From positions 434,001 through 498,000 of the forward strand of contig SCQP01000001.1 in assembly GCA_004299485.1 (NCBI GenBank): a DNA stretch of 64,000 bases, written 5' to 3'. Shown here piece after piece: positions 34,954 to 43,565 of this stretch. Within the stretch, counting starts at the first letter, position 1; each line of letters starts with the position of its first letter. The stretch comes from Acidobacteriota bacterium (GTDB taxonomy: Bacteria; Acidobacteriota; Terriglobia; Terriglobales; SCQP01). A program made the position numbers and the translations under genes. The notes below the pieces were generated by a model, which worked only from the letters and a program-made list of their open reading frames with translations, did no database searches and was not told the DNA's origin.

Positions 34954-35673
34954 ATGCGGAGCCTTTTGATCCCAGCCATCGGGCTGGCCCTCACCCTTGG
35001 CACGATAGCGCAGGGACCACCTAAGAACGCGGTTGATATTACGAACTCGCCCGCAATTGGGACACAGGCTCAAGCCGCACCGCGGGCAACGGCCGACGCG
35101 TCCTCGGGAGTCATCCGCGTCTACATCGGGACACTGAACGGGGCCGATGCTACCGCGATTCAGGGGCTGCTGACGCAGGCACTGTTTGAATCGAAAAAGG
35201 TCGTCATCACCGAGAACCAGGGCAATGCCAGTGTGATCCTGCAAGGGCGGGTACTGCGGCGGGCAATCCCCGTCTCTCCCGTCGGCAAAGCCGGCAAGAA
35301 GCGGCGCTCGCACAAGGCCGCAGCGCCCGACACGACTGCCCCCTCCGTGATTCAGGATCTGCAGGCGCTCAATCAGGGCGGCAGCATTCGAAATTTAGAT
35401 AACGGCACCCTGGGCGGCAGCAGCGCTCTGAATGCGCTCGGGATGCCCTCCCTCAACACGGATCTGAACGGTGGCGAAGAGGATCTGAGCCAGTATCAGT
35501 TCCGGCTCTATCTACAACTGGTCAATCCGGACGGCGATCTGGTATGGATGAGTGGCGAGGGTGGTCAGGCGCCGCCGTTCTCCTCGGCTGGCGAGGCGGT
35601 GAACGCGACCGTGCAGCCCATGCTCACGGCGATCGCCTCGCTGCCCAAGTCCAGCTTCAGCTCGCAGCCGTAG
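34954..35673 (+). CDS. Secreted hypothetical protein
   Basis: This 239-residue protein starts at ATG 34954 with a strong GGAGGA ribosome binding site. It has a signal peptide (LIPAIGLALTLGTIAQ). A strand-helix unit VIRVYIGTLNGADATAIQGLLTQALFESKKVVITENQGNASVILQGRV resembles the CsgG/LpoB-type fold in which a lipoprotein-like domain binds a partner. It continues with a basic Lys/Arg insert and a Ser/Gly-rich region, then QYQFRLYLQLVNPDGDLVWMS. No lipobox. Function unknown. Confidence 0.65.
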   Translation: MRSLLIPAIGLALTLGTIAQGPPKNAVDITNSPAIGTQAQAAPRATADASSGVIRVYIGTLNGADATAIQGLLTQALFESKKVVITENQGNASVILQGRVLRRAIPVSPVGKAGKKRRSHKAAAPDTTAPSVIQDLQALNQGGSIRNLDNGTLGGSSALNALGMPSLNTDLNGGEEDLSQYQFRLYLQLVNPDGDLVWMSGEGGQAPPFSSAGEAVNATVQPMLTAIASLPKSSFSSQP

Positions 35674-35704
35674 CCGGGCCGCCGCGCGGGCCGGGTCTCG
35701 CATA

Positions 35705-35732
35705 GAGCAGGTTGCACGCTGCTCATTTTATC
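35705..35732. terminator. Candidate terminator between convergent genes
   Basis: GAGCAG and CTGCTC pair across an 8-base loop, followed by ATTTTATC on the plus strand. It lies 31 bases after the secreted protein stop. The stem is short, so efficiency is doubtful. Confidence 0.4.
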
Positions 35733-35744
35733 CTGACCGAAGCG

Positions 35745-36479
35745 CTAGGCGGCTTGGGAGCCCGCTTGCGGGGCGGGAGCGGCGGCGACGGCGGCGAACT
35801 CGAGCGGCGCCGGGGCCGGGTCCAAGGCCCGTAGGACGTTCAGTATGGCGATGGGCAGCGAGCGCGAGGAGCTGATGCCCATTTTGCGGTAGGCGCTTTC
35901 GAGGTGACGCTTTACCGTGGAGATGCCGATGTGCAAGTCCTGCGCGATCTGGCGATTTTTCTTGCCCTGCAAACATTCGCCGACGATATCGATCTCGCGG
36001 GCGCTAAGGTGGAACTGGCGCGCCAAGGCCTGGCGGGTGTGCACATCAACCAGGTTCAGGCTATCGCCCACGGGCAGCTCGGTTTTCCGCTCCGAAGCCA
36101 CCAGCAGCAGCAGGGGTGCCGACGGGGGTGGGGCAGTTTCGCTACGCTCCTCGGCGAGTGGCAACAGAATGCAGTTCACCAACGTGCTGGCGCCGCCGTT
36201 GCGATGAAACCGGACGGCATCAACATGCACGGCCAGACCTGAACTCAGGCACTGGCGGACCGCTTCCTGTAAGCCGCTGACGGCGATTTCCGGCAGACAC
36301 TGCTCGAGCGGCGAGCCGAGCGTTTTCTTGGTCCGATACCGGCTATCCAACAAATCCAGAAAAGCGCCGTTGGCGTCCCGCAGCGTGCCCTGAGTGGGAT
36401 CATAGACCGCCAAGCCCACCAACGTGCTTTTCCAAAGGGTTTCTAGAATGGCACTACGCAATTTGGAGTTCTCCCGCAT
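35745..36479 (-). CDS. PAS-LuxR transcriptional regulator
   Basis: This 244-residue protein starts at ATG 36479, which has GGGAGG 6 bases upstream and is preferred over 36521. A PAS-like sensory domain occupies residues 10-120 (LVGLAVYDPTQGTLRDANGAFLDLL). A LuxR HTH is at 155-220 (LSAREIDIVGECLQGKKNRQIAQDL, STVKRHLESAYRKMG). The tail is Ala/Pro-rich. No kinase is adjacent, so it may bind a ligand directly. Target unknown. Confidence 0.85.
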   Translation of the reverse strand: MRENSKLRSAILETLWKSTLVGLAVYDPTQGTLRDANGAFLDLLDSRYRTKKTLGSPLEQCLPEIAVSGLQEAVRQCLSSGLAVHVDAVRFHRNGGASTLVNCILLPLAEERSETAPPPSAPLLLLVASERKTELPVGDSLNLVDVHTRQALARQFHLSAREIDIVGECLQGKKNRQIAQDLHIGISTVKRHLESAYRKMGISSSRSLPIAILNVLRALDPAPAPLEFAAVAAAPAPQAGSQAA

Positions 36480-36720
36480 GCTTCCTCCCGAAAGTTGCTC
36501 GGAGTGAGAAGGCCCCGGCACTTAGGATTGGACTCTGGGGGCGGGCAAAGTGCTGGAAGGCGATCGGATTCAAAATGCGATCGTCGGACCGAACTGGAAC
36601 GAGCCCAGCCGGGCAGCGGCGACTCCGAAATGGGTTAAAGCAAAACCTGACCAGCGATGGTCCGGGAGCCCGGGTCGTGTGCAGCTTCGACATCAGGTGA
36701 AACTGCCTACACCAAGTCTG
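36480..36720. other. 240-bp intergenic region
   Basis: No convincing gene. A minus-strand open frame across 36454-36693 has no ribosome binding site and low-complexity composition. The segment 36636-36696 shows weak ungapped similarity (about 34 of 59) to repeat A in reverse orientation. The rest shows no recognised signal. Confidence 0.4.
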
Positions 36721-37320
36721 TTAGTGGCCGGCTTCAACCGCCTGCGCCAGCCAAAGTTCGAGCTGCTGCGGGGTTTTGGCTTCCGTTCCGTTGAACAGGA
36801 TGGTCGGAGTGTGCTGCACGTTGTCGTGGCCGCCCCGGCGCTGATCGGCCTGCACCAAGGCGAACAGATCGGGGTTGGCGAAGGCATCCTCCAGTTGGGT
36901 GCGGGTGATGCCATAGGGGTGGGCAAAGCGCGCGGCGGTGTCCATCAGATTGGCGGGCGTGAGGTCGTTCTGGTGGGTGAAGCAGTAGTCGCGCCAGGCC
37001 ATGCCGATCTTCAGGCTATGGATGTCAAAGAAACGCGCCAGCACGGAGGCATTGAAGGACCACTGATGCTGCGGCAGGGGGTAGTCACGAAACTCGAAGC
37101 CGACTTGCTTGCCAAAGCGGGGAATAATCTGGCTCTTGAAAATCTGGTGCCACTGCGCGCAGTCGGGGCATTCTAAATCCTGATAAATGATGACGCGCAG
37201 TTTGGAATGCGCATCGCCGAGGATGGGATCCGTGCTGGTGGTGGATTTTGGTGCGGCGGTGAACGCAGTGAGCGCCAGAAGCGCCGCGCCCAGGAGTATG
37301 GAAAGCAGCGCAGGTTTCAT
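36721..37320 (-). CDS. DsbA-like thioredoxin-fold protein
   Basis: This 199-residue protein starts at ATG 37320, which gives a clean signal peptide (MKPALLSILLGAALLALTAF). It has the redox motif ECPDC near residue 49 in a thioredoxin_4-type domain, with a cis-Pro loop at HTPTILFNG near 178. It is probably a periplasmic thiol oxidase or reductase for exported proteins. The long open frame to 37413 has no signal-peptide logic. It is divergent from the FMN-binding protein. Confidence 0.85.
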   Translation of the reverse strand: MKPALLSILLGAALLALTAFTAAPKSTTSTDPILGDAHSKLRVIIYQDLECPDCAQWHQIFKSQIIPRFGKQVGFEFRDYPLPQHQWSFNASVLARFFDIHSLKIGMAWRDYCFTHQNDLTPANLMDTAARFAHPYGITRTQLEDAFANPDLFALVQADQRRGGHDNVQHTPTILFNGTEAKTPQQLELWLAQAVEAGH

Positions 37321-37366
37321 AGCTTCATTGTAGAGCAGGCGGCTCACGTGGAACTTTCGTGCGAAA

Positions 37367-38056
37367 ATGACGGCTATGATCGAACCGCAGGACCGCGCTC
37401 CAAGTTCCCGCACGCAGGTAAGGCGGCTTGCGGAGCGCGGACGCTACCATCCGGCGGAGATACGCGCCATCCTGGACGAAGGATTTTTATGCCACGTCGG
37501 CTTCGTGGCGCCGGAAGGTCATCCGGTTGTGATCCCGACGGCCTATGGGCGGCGCGGGGATTTTCTTTACCTTCATGGCTCGGCCGCTAGCCACATGCTG
37601 CGCACGCTGCGCGAGGGCGTGGAGCTATGCTGCACTATTACGCACCTTGACGGGCTGGTACTGGCACGTTCAGTTTTCAATCACTCGATGAACTATCGCT
37701 CGGTAATGATATTTGGGCGGGGACGGGTCTTGACCAGTGGAGCCGAGAAGCTCGCGGCGCTGGAGGCCATCAGTAATCAGATTGCGCCGGGGCGCTGGGA
37801 AGCGGCGCGGCGGCCTTCCGGCCAGGAGTTGAAGGCGACGCTGGTGCTGGAGCTGCCGCTGGCCGAAGCCAGCGCCAAGGTTCGTAACGGCCCGCCGATT
37901 GATGACGCTGAGGATTACGCCTTGCCGGTTTGGGCAGGCGTTGTACCGATTACCCTGCAGTACGGCAAGCCCGAAGCCGATCCCAGGCTAGCCGAGGGCA
38001 TCCGGCTGCCGGAGGAGATCCAGCGCGGCCGCGGGCGTTGTCCAGAAGACACTTGA
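37367..38056 (+). CDS. Pyridoxamine 5'-phosphate oxidase-like flavin-binding protein
   Basis: This 229-residue protein of the split-barrel FMN-binding family (NimA-like) has EIRAILDEGFLCHVGFV, HPVVIPTAYGRRGDFLYLHGSAASHM (FMN phosphate region), CCTITHLDGLVLARSVFNHSMNYRSVMIFG and a C-terminal PVWAGVVPI strand. Members bind FMN, F420 or haem. The enzymatic role cannot be named. It is followed 33 bp later by a single receiver protein. Confidence 0.85.
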   Translation: MTAMIEPQDRAPSSRTQVRRLAERGRYHPAEIRAILDEGFLCHVGFVAPEGHPVVIPTAYGRRGDFLYLHGSAASHMLRTLREGVELCCTITHLDGLVLARSVFNHSMNYRSVMIFGRGRVLTSGAEKLAALEAISNQIAPGRWEAARRPSGQELKATLVLELPLAEASAKVRNGPPIDDAEDYALPVWAGVVPITLQYGKPEADPRLAEGIRLPEEIQRGRGRCPEDT

Positions 38057-38089
38057 CGGGGGCCGCGAGGCCCGGCAAAATCAAGCCAA

Positions 38090-38485
38090 ATGAGAACCGA
38101 AACGGCAGCCGCGGCTAAGGAAACGGTTCTCCTCGCGGAGGATGAAGAGATCGTGCGGCGGCTGGTGGTGGAGTTGCTGCTGCGCGCGGGCTTTCAAGTG
38201 CTCGCGGCGGCAAATGGCGAACTGGCGCTGGAAACGGCGCGCACCTATGCCGGCCCGATTCACTTGCTGATCAGCGATGTCGCCATGCCCGCCATGACCG
38301 GACTGGAGCTGGCGCGACGGATTGGAAATTTGTACCCCCAGATCAAGATTCTTCTGGTTTCCGGCTATAGCGATCCGGCTGCCATTGACGACCTGAAACA
38401 GCAGGCCGGCTTTGCCTATCTGCGCAAGCCGTTCACGCCGCAGATGTTGCTGGAGCAGGCGCGGGCTCTACTCGAAGTGAGCTAG
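38090..38485 (+). CDS. Single-domain response regulator (CheY-like)
   Basis: This 131-residue protein is a receiver domain alone. The acidic pair is in LLAEDEEIV, phospho-acceptor Asp is in LLISDVAMPAM near 63, switch Thr/Ser is in LLVSGYS, and Lys is in LRKPFT. There is no output domain, so it acts by phosphotransfer or by partner binding. It was found in this form next to hybrid kinases in other genomes, but none is nearby. Its 3' end overlaps the BNR gene by 18 bp, convergently. Confidence 0.88.
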   Translation: MRTETAAAAKETVLLAEDEEIVRRLVVELLLRAGFQVLAAANGELALETARTYAGPIHLLISDVAMPAMTGLELARRIGNLYPQIKILLVSGYSDPAAIDDLKQQAGFAYLRKPFTPQMLLEQARALLEVS

Positions 38486-41400
38486 TTCCAGCGGTTTAAT
38501 ACGCGGCCACGCGCGACCGCCAGGAAGGACGCGGTAAACCGTGGGCATGTCTTTGAGAAGGAAGGCGTTAAATTTGCGAACCGCAGAGCTCGCCTGCTGG
38601 CCGGCTTCGGCCAGCTCGGCGGACTGAACCGGGGTGGGTAGACCTTCGTAGTCGTCCATGCCGCGTTCAACGGACGAGGCTGCGGAAAAGGCGCGGTCCA
38701 GCGCGTCCTGCAACGGCTTCAACGCCACCTCCGCCTTTTGGACAGCCGGTAACGCTGCCTTTCTGTTGGCTCCCAGCGCGGTGGCATAGGCATGCATAGC
38801 CGCAAGCTGTTGGTTAAGATCATGCGCGGTATTTTCGGCATCGGCAAGTTGCAGTTGCAGTTGGTACGCACGCATAACGATGGTGGCGCGCCGTTGGCGC
38901 TCGGCTGAGGATAGGGGGCTTTGCGGATCGGCGGTGAGCGTAAACGTGCCGGCCAGCTTGGCAGTGCCAGCCGCGACCGCAACTGAATAGGGGCCGGGCT
39001 GGGCCCAAGGTCCGCTGGGGCGGAAAAAGCGGTTGCGGCTGGGCTCGGGAGTGGTGGGCGCGGCCCATTGCAGGTCCCAATCCGCATAGTTGAGGCCGGC
39101 GGTGGCCGACGCCTGGAACTGGCGGACCAATGCTCCTTTGGCATCGCGCACGGTGACGGTGGCGCCGGATTTATCGGCGGCGGGCAGCCAGTAGGTGATT
39201 ACCGCACCCGCGGTGGGATTAGGGGCAAAGAACTCGCCCCAGCCAAACCAAGACTGGGGGTGGTAAATGGTCTCGCGGTGCGCGGGCGAAATAGCGAATA
39301 GATGTGGCGCGGCGGCAGCAACCGTAGTCGCCGCATGCAGCAGCGGCGTGGTGTGATCCAGAATCCAGATGCCGCGACCGTGGGTACCCAGCACAAGATT
39401 GTGGCCGCCATCGGCGTAAACCAGATCGTAGACGGGAACGGGCGGCAGATTGGTGTTCAGCGAAGTCCAGTGCGCGCCGCGGTCCCAGGAGGCGTAAGCG
39501 CCGGCCTCGGTACCGACGACCAGGAAATTGGGATCGACCGGGTTTTCGCGCAGGCGATGGACGGAGGTGGGCAGATCGGCATCAATTTCCTGCCAAGTTT
39601 GGCCGAAATTCTCGCTGACATAGACGTGGGACTTGTAGTCGTCGTTGAAGTGTCCGTCAAAAGTCGCATAGACGCGGCCTTTGACGTAGCGGGACGGCTC
39701 AATGCCGCTGACCTGCGTCATCGGTGGCAGGCCGGGGATGTTGGCGGTGAGGTTGGTCCAGTGGGCGCCACCATCGCGGGTGACTTCGAGCGTGCCGTCG
39801 TCGGCGCCGGTGTAGAGCAGCTTGCCGTCCCGCGGCGATTCGGCAATCACGGTGAGCGCGCTGAAGTTGCTCTGCCCGTCGTTGCGGGACATGGCATCGG
39901 CGGGAATGGGCCCGCCCATCATCGTCAGCTTGTGGCGATCGATGTGGGCGGTGAGGTCGGGGCTGACGACCTGCCAACTGCGGCCTTCATCGGTCGAGTG
40001 GAAGAGGCGATTGGCGCCAGTGTAGATGACCTTAGGGTTGAAATGCGAAACGATAAGCGGAGTGGTCCAGTTATAGCGGTACTTCTCCTTCGATCCCGGT
40101 AGAGGCCGGACCGGGCCGATGCTCTGGGCCTGCATGGTGCGCAGATCGACGCGGCGGGTGGAACCATTTTGCAAGCTGACCAGCAGGGTGTAGTTGTTGC
40201 CGTCAAACAGAGCTTGCATGCCGTCGCCACCGCCCACGTTAAAGGCGTCGCGGTTGGAAAGACCGTAACTCAGATTGGTGGCCGACGGCGTACACCAGTT
40301 GCCGTTGTCCTGCAGGCCGCCGCAGACCAGGTAGAGCGAAGCGTGATTGACGGAGATGTTGTAGAACTGGCCAATGGGCAGATTGTCGCGGAACAGCCAG
40401 GTGCGGCCGCCGGTGTAGGAAATGGAAATGCCGCCGTCGCCGCCGATGAGAAAGTGATCGGGATTGCGGGGATCGATCCATAGGACGTGATCCTCGCCAT
40501 GGACGCGACTGAAAACATCGCGGAAATGACGGCCGCCGTCGTCCGAGATATAGAAACCGCGCTCCGATCCCATGATGTAGACCCGATTGTAATTGTACGG
40601 ATCGATGTAGATGCGGCTGAAGTACATGGGACGAGGATCGAGGCCAGACATCTGCTCCCAGGACTGACCTTGATTCATGCTGCGGAAGACGCCGCCCTTG
40701 TGCGGCGCAGTGCGCGGCTGATTGGTGGGGTCGGCTTCGATGAGGGCGTAAACGATGCGGGGATCGGCGGGGAAAATGGTCAGGCCGATGCGGCCCATGA
40801 CGCCAGTGGGCAGGCCCTTGCTTAGCCGGGTCCAGGTGGCGCCGCCGTCGCTGCTGCGATAAATGCCGCTACCGGGCCCGCCGCCGTTGAAACCCCAACC
40901 CCGGCGCTGGCGCTGATACATGGCGGCAAAGAGCAGATGGGGATCGGAAGGACTCATGGCCAGGTCTGTCGCGCCGGTGTTGTCATCGACGTACAGGACT
41001 TTCTTCCAGGTCTTGCCGCCATCTTCGGTTTTGTAGACGCCGCGCTCGGGGTTGGATCCCCAGAGGTGGCCGAGCGCCGCCACGAAGACGACGTCGGCGT
41101 TGTCGGGATCGACGATGATTTTGGCGATGTGGCGGGTTTGGCGCAGGCCCATGAACTGCCAGGTCGCACCGCCATCGAGTGACTTGTAGATGCCGTTGCC
41201 CCAGGACGAGCTTTGGCGGTTATCGACCTCGCCGGTGCCGACCCAGACGGCGGAGGGGTTGGACGGCGCTACCGCAACTGCGCCAATCGACATCATGCCG
41301 CCAGAATGGTCGAAGATGGGCGTCCAGGAGACACCGTCGTTGGTGCTCTTGAAGACGCCGCCCGACGCCGTGCCAACGTAGACGACCTCCGGGTCCCCGG

Positions 41401-41560
41401 GGACTTCGGCAACGGCGATGTCGGCGATGCGGCCGCCGGTTGTGGCCGGACCGATCGAGCGCCAGTCGAGGCCGTGCAGCGCCGAGGTGGGAACTTGCTG
41501 GGCAACGGCAAGGGCGGCGAACAGCATAGAAACAGCAAGGAAGGCAAGGTAGCGTTTCAT
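38468..41560 (-). CDS. Secreted BNR/sortilin-like beta-propeller protein
   Basis: This 1030-residue protein has a signal peptide (MKRYLAFLAVSMLFAALAVA), then many Asp-box (BNR) repeats of the form S-x-D-G-G-x-T-W, for example STNDGVSW, SLDGGATW, TEDGGKTW, SSDGGATW and STDEGRSW, spread over residues 50-750. This points to two multi-bladed propellers as in VPS10/sortilin-like or oligoxyloglucan hydrolase-like proteins. The C-terminal third is a mixed region with a helical segment. Ligand or substrate unknown. ATG 41560 overlaps the nuclease stop by one base. Confidence 0.85.
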   Translation of the reverse strand: MKRYLAFLAVSMLFAALAVAQQVPTSALHGLDWRSIGPATTGGRIADIAVAEVPGDPEVVYVGTASGGVFKSTNDGVSWTPIFDHSGGMMSIGAVAVAPSNPSAVWVGTGEVDNRQSSSWGNGIYKSLDGGATWQFMGLRQTRHIAKIIVDPDNADVVFVAALGHLWGSNPERGVYKTEDGGKTWKKVLYVDDNTGATDLAMSPSDPHLLFAAMYQRQRRGWGFNGGGPGSGIYRSSDGGATWTRLSKGLPTGVMGRIGLTIFPADPRIVYALIEADPTNQPRTAPHKGGVFRSMNQGQSWEQMSGLDPRPMYFSRIYIDPYNYNRVYIMGSERGFYISDDGGRHFRDVFSRVHGEDHVLWIDPRNPDHFLIGGDGGISISYTGGRTWLFRDNLPIGQFYNISVNHASLYLVCGGLQDNGNWCTPSATNLSYGLSNRDAFNVGGGDGMQALFDGNNYTLLVSLQNGSTRRVDLRTMQAQSIGPVRPLPGSKEKYRYNWTTPLIVSHFNPKVIYTGANRLFHSTDEGRSWQVVSPDLTAHIDRHKLTMMGGPIPADAMSRNDGQSNFSALTVIAESPRDGKLLYTGADDGTLEVTRDGGAHWTNLTANIPGLPPMTQVSGIEPSRYVKGRVYATFDGHFNDDYKSHVYVSENFGQTWQEIDADLPTSVHRLRENPVDPNFLVVGTEAGAYASWDRGAHWTSLNTNLPPVPVYDLVYADGGHNLVLGTHGRGIWILDHTTPLLHAATTVAAAAPHLFAISPAHRETIYHPQSWFGWGEFFAPNPTAGAVITYWLPAADKSGATVTVRDAKGALVRQFQASATAGLNYADWDLQWAAPTTPEPSRNRFFRPSGPWAQPGPYSVAVAAGTAKLAGTFTLTADPQSPLSSAERQRRATIVMRAYQLQLQLADAENTAHDLNQQLAAMHAYATALGANRKAALPAVQKAEVALKPLQDALDRAFSAASSVERGMDDYEGLPTPVQSAELAEAGQQASSAVRKFNAFLLKDMPTVYRVLPGGRAWPRIKPLELAHFE

Positions 41561-42423
41561 CAGCGGGCGAGCTCCTGATTCAGGACCGCAGCCAGGCGCC
41601 AGCCGGCGCGGTCGAGTTGGACGGCAATGGCGGCCTCTGCGCCGCGGACATAGGCCGGACGCAAGCGCAGGGTACGGGCGTGACAGCCGGGCGCCAGATG
41701 CAGCGGACCGTAGGCGGTGCCGACGGCGACAGCATGGCTGGACCAAATCCAGTCGAGCGGGCGCAACGAACCGGCGGCGTAGCGGCGGCCGAAGCGCTGT
41801 TCGAGCCGGCGGGCATAGGCGGCCGGGCCCTGCGACCGCATCATACGGTTCAAAATTTGTGAGTCCCAATCGGCGTGCAGATCGCTGCGGCGGCGCACCC
41901 GCGGCAGACGGGTGCGGACGCAGTTGCCACCGCGGTCAGCGTTGTCGCTGACGTGCAGTGGCTGAAAAGCATCGCCAACCAGATGAATAACGTAGCGCAA
42001 TGCAACGGCGCGCTGGCGTGGGCTGGTCGCGGGAGCGCGGAGCTGTGCCAGATAACGATTGAGGACGGCGGAGATGCAATCGGACTGGCAGATAGCGGCA
42101 TAATCCACGTGGCCGCGGCGGGCATCCAGCGGCAGATTCACGAAATGAAAGGGATCGGTAGAGGCCGTGCGGACGGCATCGGCCCAGCCGGCGACACGCG
42201 CCAGGGGCGGCAAAGAGACCGAGCCGCGGCAAGGGCGCCGCGCCTCCGGGCTGGCCGGAATGGCCAGGATTTGGCGCACGCGCGCGGCCACGGCGGGTTG
42301 CAGGTGCGCGGCGGCGATCAGGGCGACGATCTGATGGCCGCGGCATCCCCAGGCCCAGGCGGGCGCACCGGTCAGCAGGAAAACCGTAACCGTGACGAGT
42401 TGGCTGGGTAAGCGACGCCGCAC
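41560..42423 (-). CDS. S1/P1-type zinc nuclease
   Basis: This 287-residue secreted enzyme has mature N-terminal Trp and His in AWGCRGHQIVALIAA, an Asp in ARVAGWADAVR, His in FHFVNLP, the HLVGDAFQPLHVSDNADRGGN block and LHADWDSQIL. Together these are the tri-zinc ligand set of P1 nuclease/phospholipase C. It degrades single-stranded nucleic acids outside the cytoplasm. I use GTG 42423, which leaves a short Arg-rich signal peptide; GTG 42453 would overlap the divergent gene start. It is coupled to the BNR gene by TGATG. Confidence 0.85.
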   Translation of the reverse strand: MRRRLPSQLVTVTVFLLTGAPAWAWGCRGHQIVALIAAAHLQPAVAARVRQILAIPASPEARRPCRGSVSLPPLARVAGWADAVRTASTDPFHFVNLPLDARRGHVDYAAICQSDCISAVLNRYLAQLRAPATSPRQRAVALRYVIHLVGDAFQPLHVSDNADRGGNCVRTRLPRVRRRSDLHADWDSQILNRMMRSQGPAAYARRLEQRFGRRYAAGSLRPLDWIWSSHAVAVGTAYGPLHLAPGCHARTLRLRPAYVRGAEAAIAVQLDRAGWRLAAVLNQELAR

Positions 42424-42443
42424 TGCTGGATAATAGAGCACAA

Positions 42444-43565
42444 ATGCCCGCACTCCTCAAGGATTTACCGACACCGTGCCTGTTGCTGGAGCGTCCGCGC
42501 CTCGAACGCAACCTCGAGCGGCTGCGCACGCGCATGGCGAAGCTGGGCGTCGAATTGCGTCCGCACCTGAAAACCTGCAAGAGCTGGGATGTCGCGCGCC
42601 TCATGCTGCCCACGCCGGTGGGACCGGCCACCGTTTCGACGCTGCGCGAAGCGGAAGAATTCGCCACGCATGGCGTACGCGACATGACCTATGCGGTTGG
42701 CATCGCGCCCCAAAAACTGGCGCGCGTGGCGGCGCTGCGGCGGCAGGGCGTGGATCTGGCGGTGATTCTCGATAGCGTGGAGCAAGCGCGCGCGGTAGCC
42801 GAATGCGGCGAAGCGATCCCGGTGTTGATGGAAATTGATGCCGACGGGCATCGCGCCGGCATCCGCCCGGAGCGGCGCGAGCAGTTGCTGGCGGTGGCGG
42901 CCGTGCTGCCCAGGGCGGCGCTGCGCGGAGTGCTGACGCACGCCGGTGGCTCCTACCATGCGCACGGCGTAACCGCGCTGGAGCGCGCCGCGGAGGGCGA
43001 ACGCGCGGCGGCGGTGGAAGCGGCCCGCCTGCTGCGCGAGGCCGGCTACGCCTGCCCGGTGATAAGCGTGGGCTCGACGCCGACGGCGCACTTGGCACGC
43101 GACCTGACCGGCGTGACGGAAGTGCGCGCGGGCGTGTACTGTTTTTTCGATCTGATGATGGCGGATCTGGGTGTGTGCAAGCTGGACGACATCGCCTGCA
43201 GCGTGCTGGCCACGGTCATCGGTCACCAATCAGGCAAAGGACCCTTGGGCGGCTGGACGCTGACCGACGCCGGCTGGATGGCGCTGTCGCGCGACACTGG
43301 ATTTGGCCAGCACGGCTACGGCATGGTGTGCAATGAGGCGGGACGTCCGTATGAGCAATGGATCGTGGCGGAAACCAGCCAGGAACACGGCGTGCTGGCC
43401 ATTCCACCGGGCAGCCTCAAAACACCGCCACAACTGGGTGTAGGAGCGCGCGTGCGCATTTTGCCCAACCACATTTGCGCCACCGCGGCGCAGTATGACC
43501 GCTACTACGTGTTGGACGGTGGCGTCGAAGTCGTAGCGGAATGGCCTAGATTCAGTGGCTGGTAG
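42444..43565 (+). CDS. DSD1-family PLP enzyme (D-threonine aldolase/D-serine dehydratase-like)
   Basis: This 373-residue fold-type III enzyme carries the alanine-racemase-like N-domain. The PLP lysine is in RPHLKTCKSWD near 44, and the tail has a zinc-type PNHICATAAQY motif. These features match eukaryotic-like D-serine dehydratase and D-threonine aldolase. The likely reaction is removal of D-hydroxy amino acids. It is next to a convergent threonine dehydratase-like gene, which supports a role in hydroxy-amino-acid turnover. Exact substrate open. Confidence 0.85.
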   Translation: MPALLKDLPTPCLLLERPRLERNLERLRTRMAKLGVELRPHLKTCKSWDVARLMLPTPVGPATVSTLREAEEFATHGVRDMTYAVGIAPQKLARVAALRRQGVDLAVILDSVEQARAVAECGEAIPVLMEIDADGHRAGIRPERREQLLAVAAVLPRAALRGVLTHAGGSYHAHGVTALERAAEGERAAAVEAARLLREAGYACPVISVGSTPTAHLARDLTGVTEVRAGVYCFFDLMMADLGVCKLDDIACSVLATVIGHQSGKGPLGGWTLTDAGWMALSRDTGFGQHGYGMVCNEAGRPYEQWIVAETSQEHGVLAIPPGSLKTPPQLGVGARVRILPNHICATAAQYDRYYVLDGGVEVVAEWPRFSGW

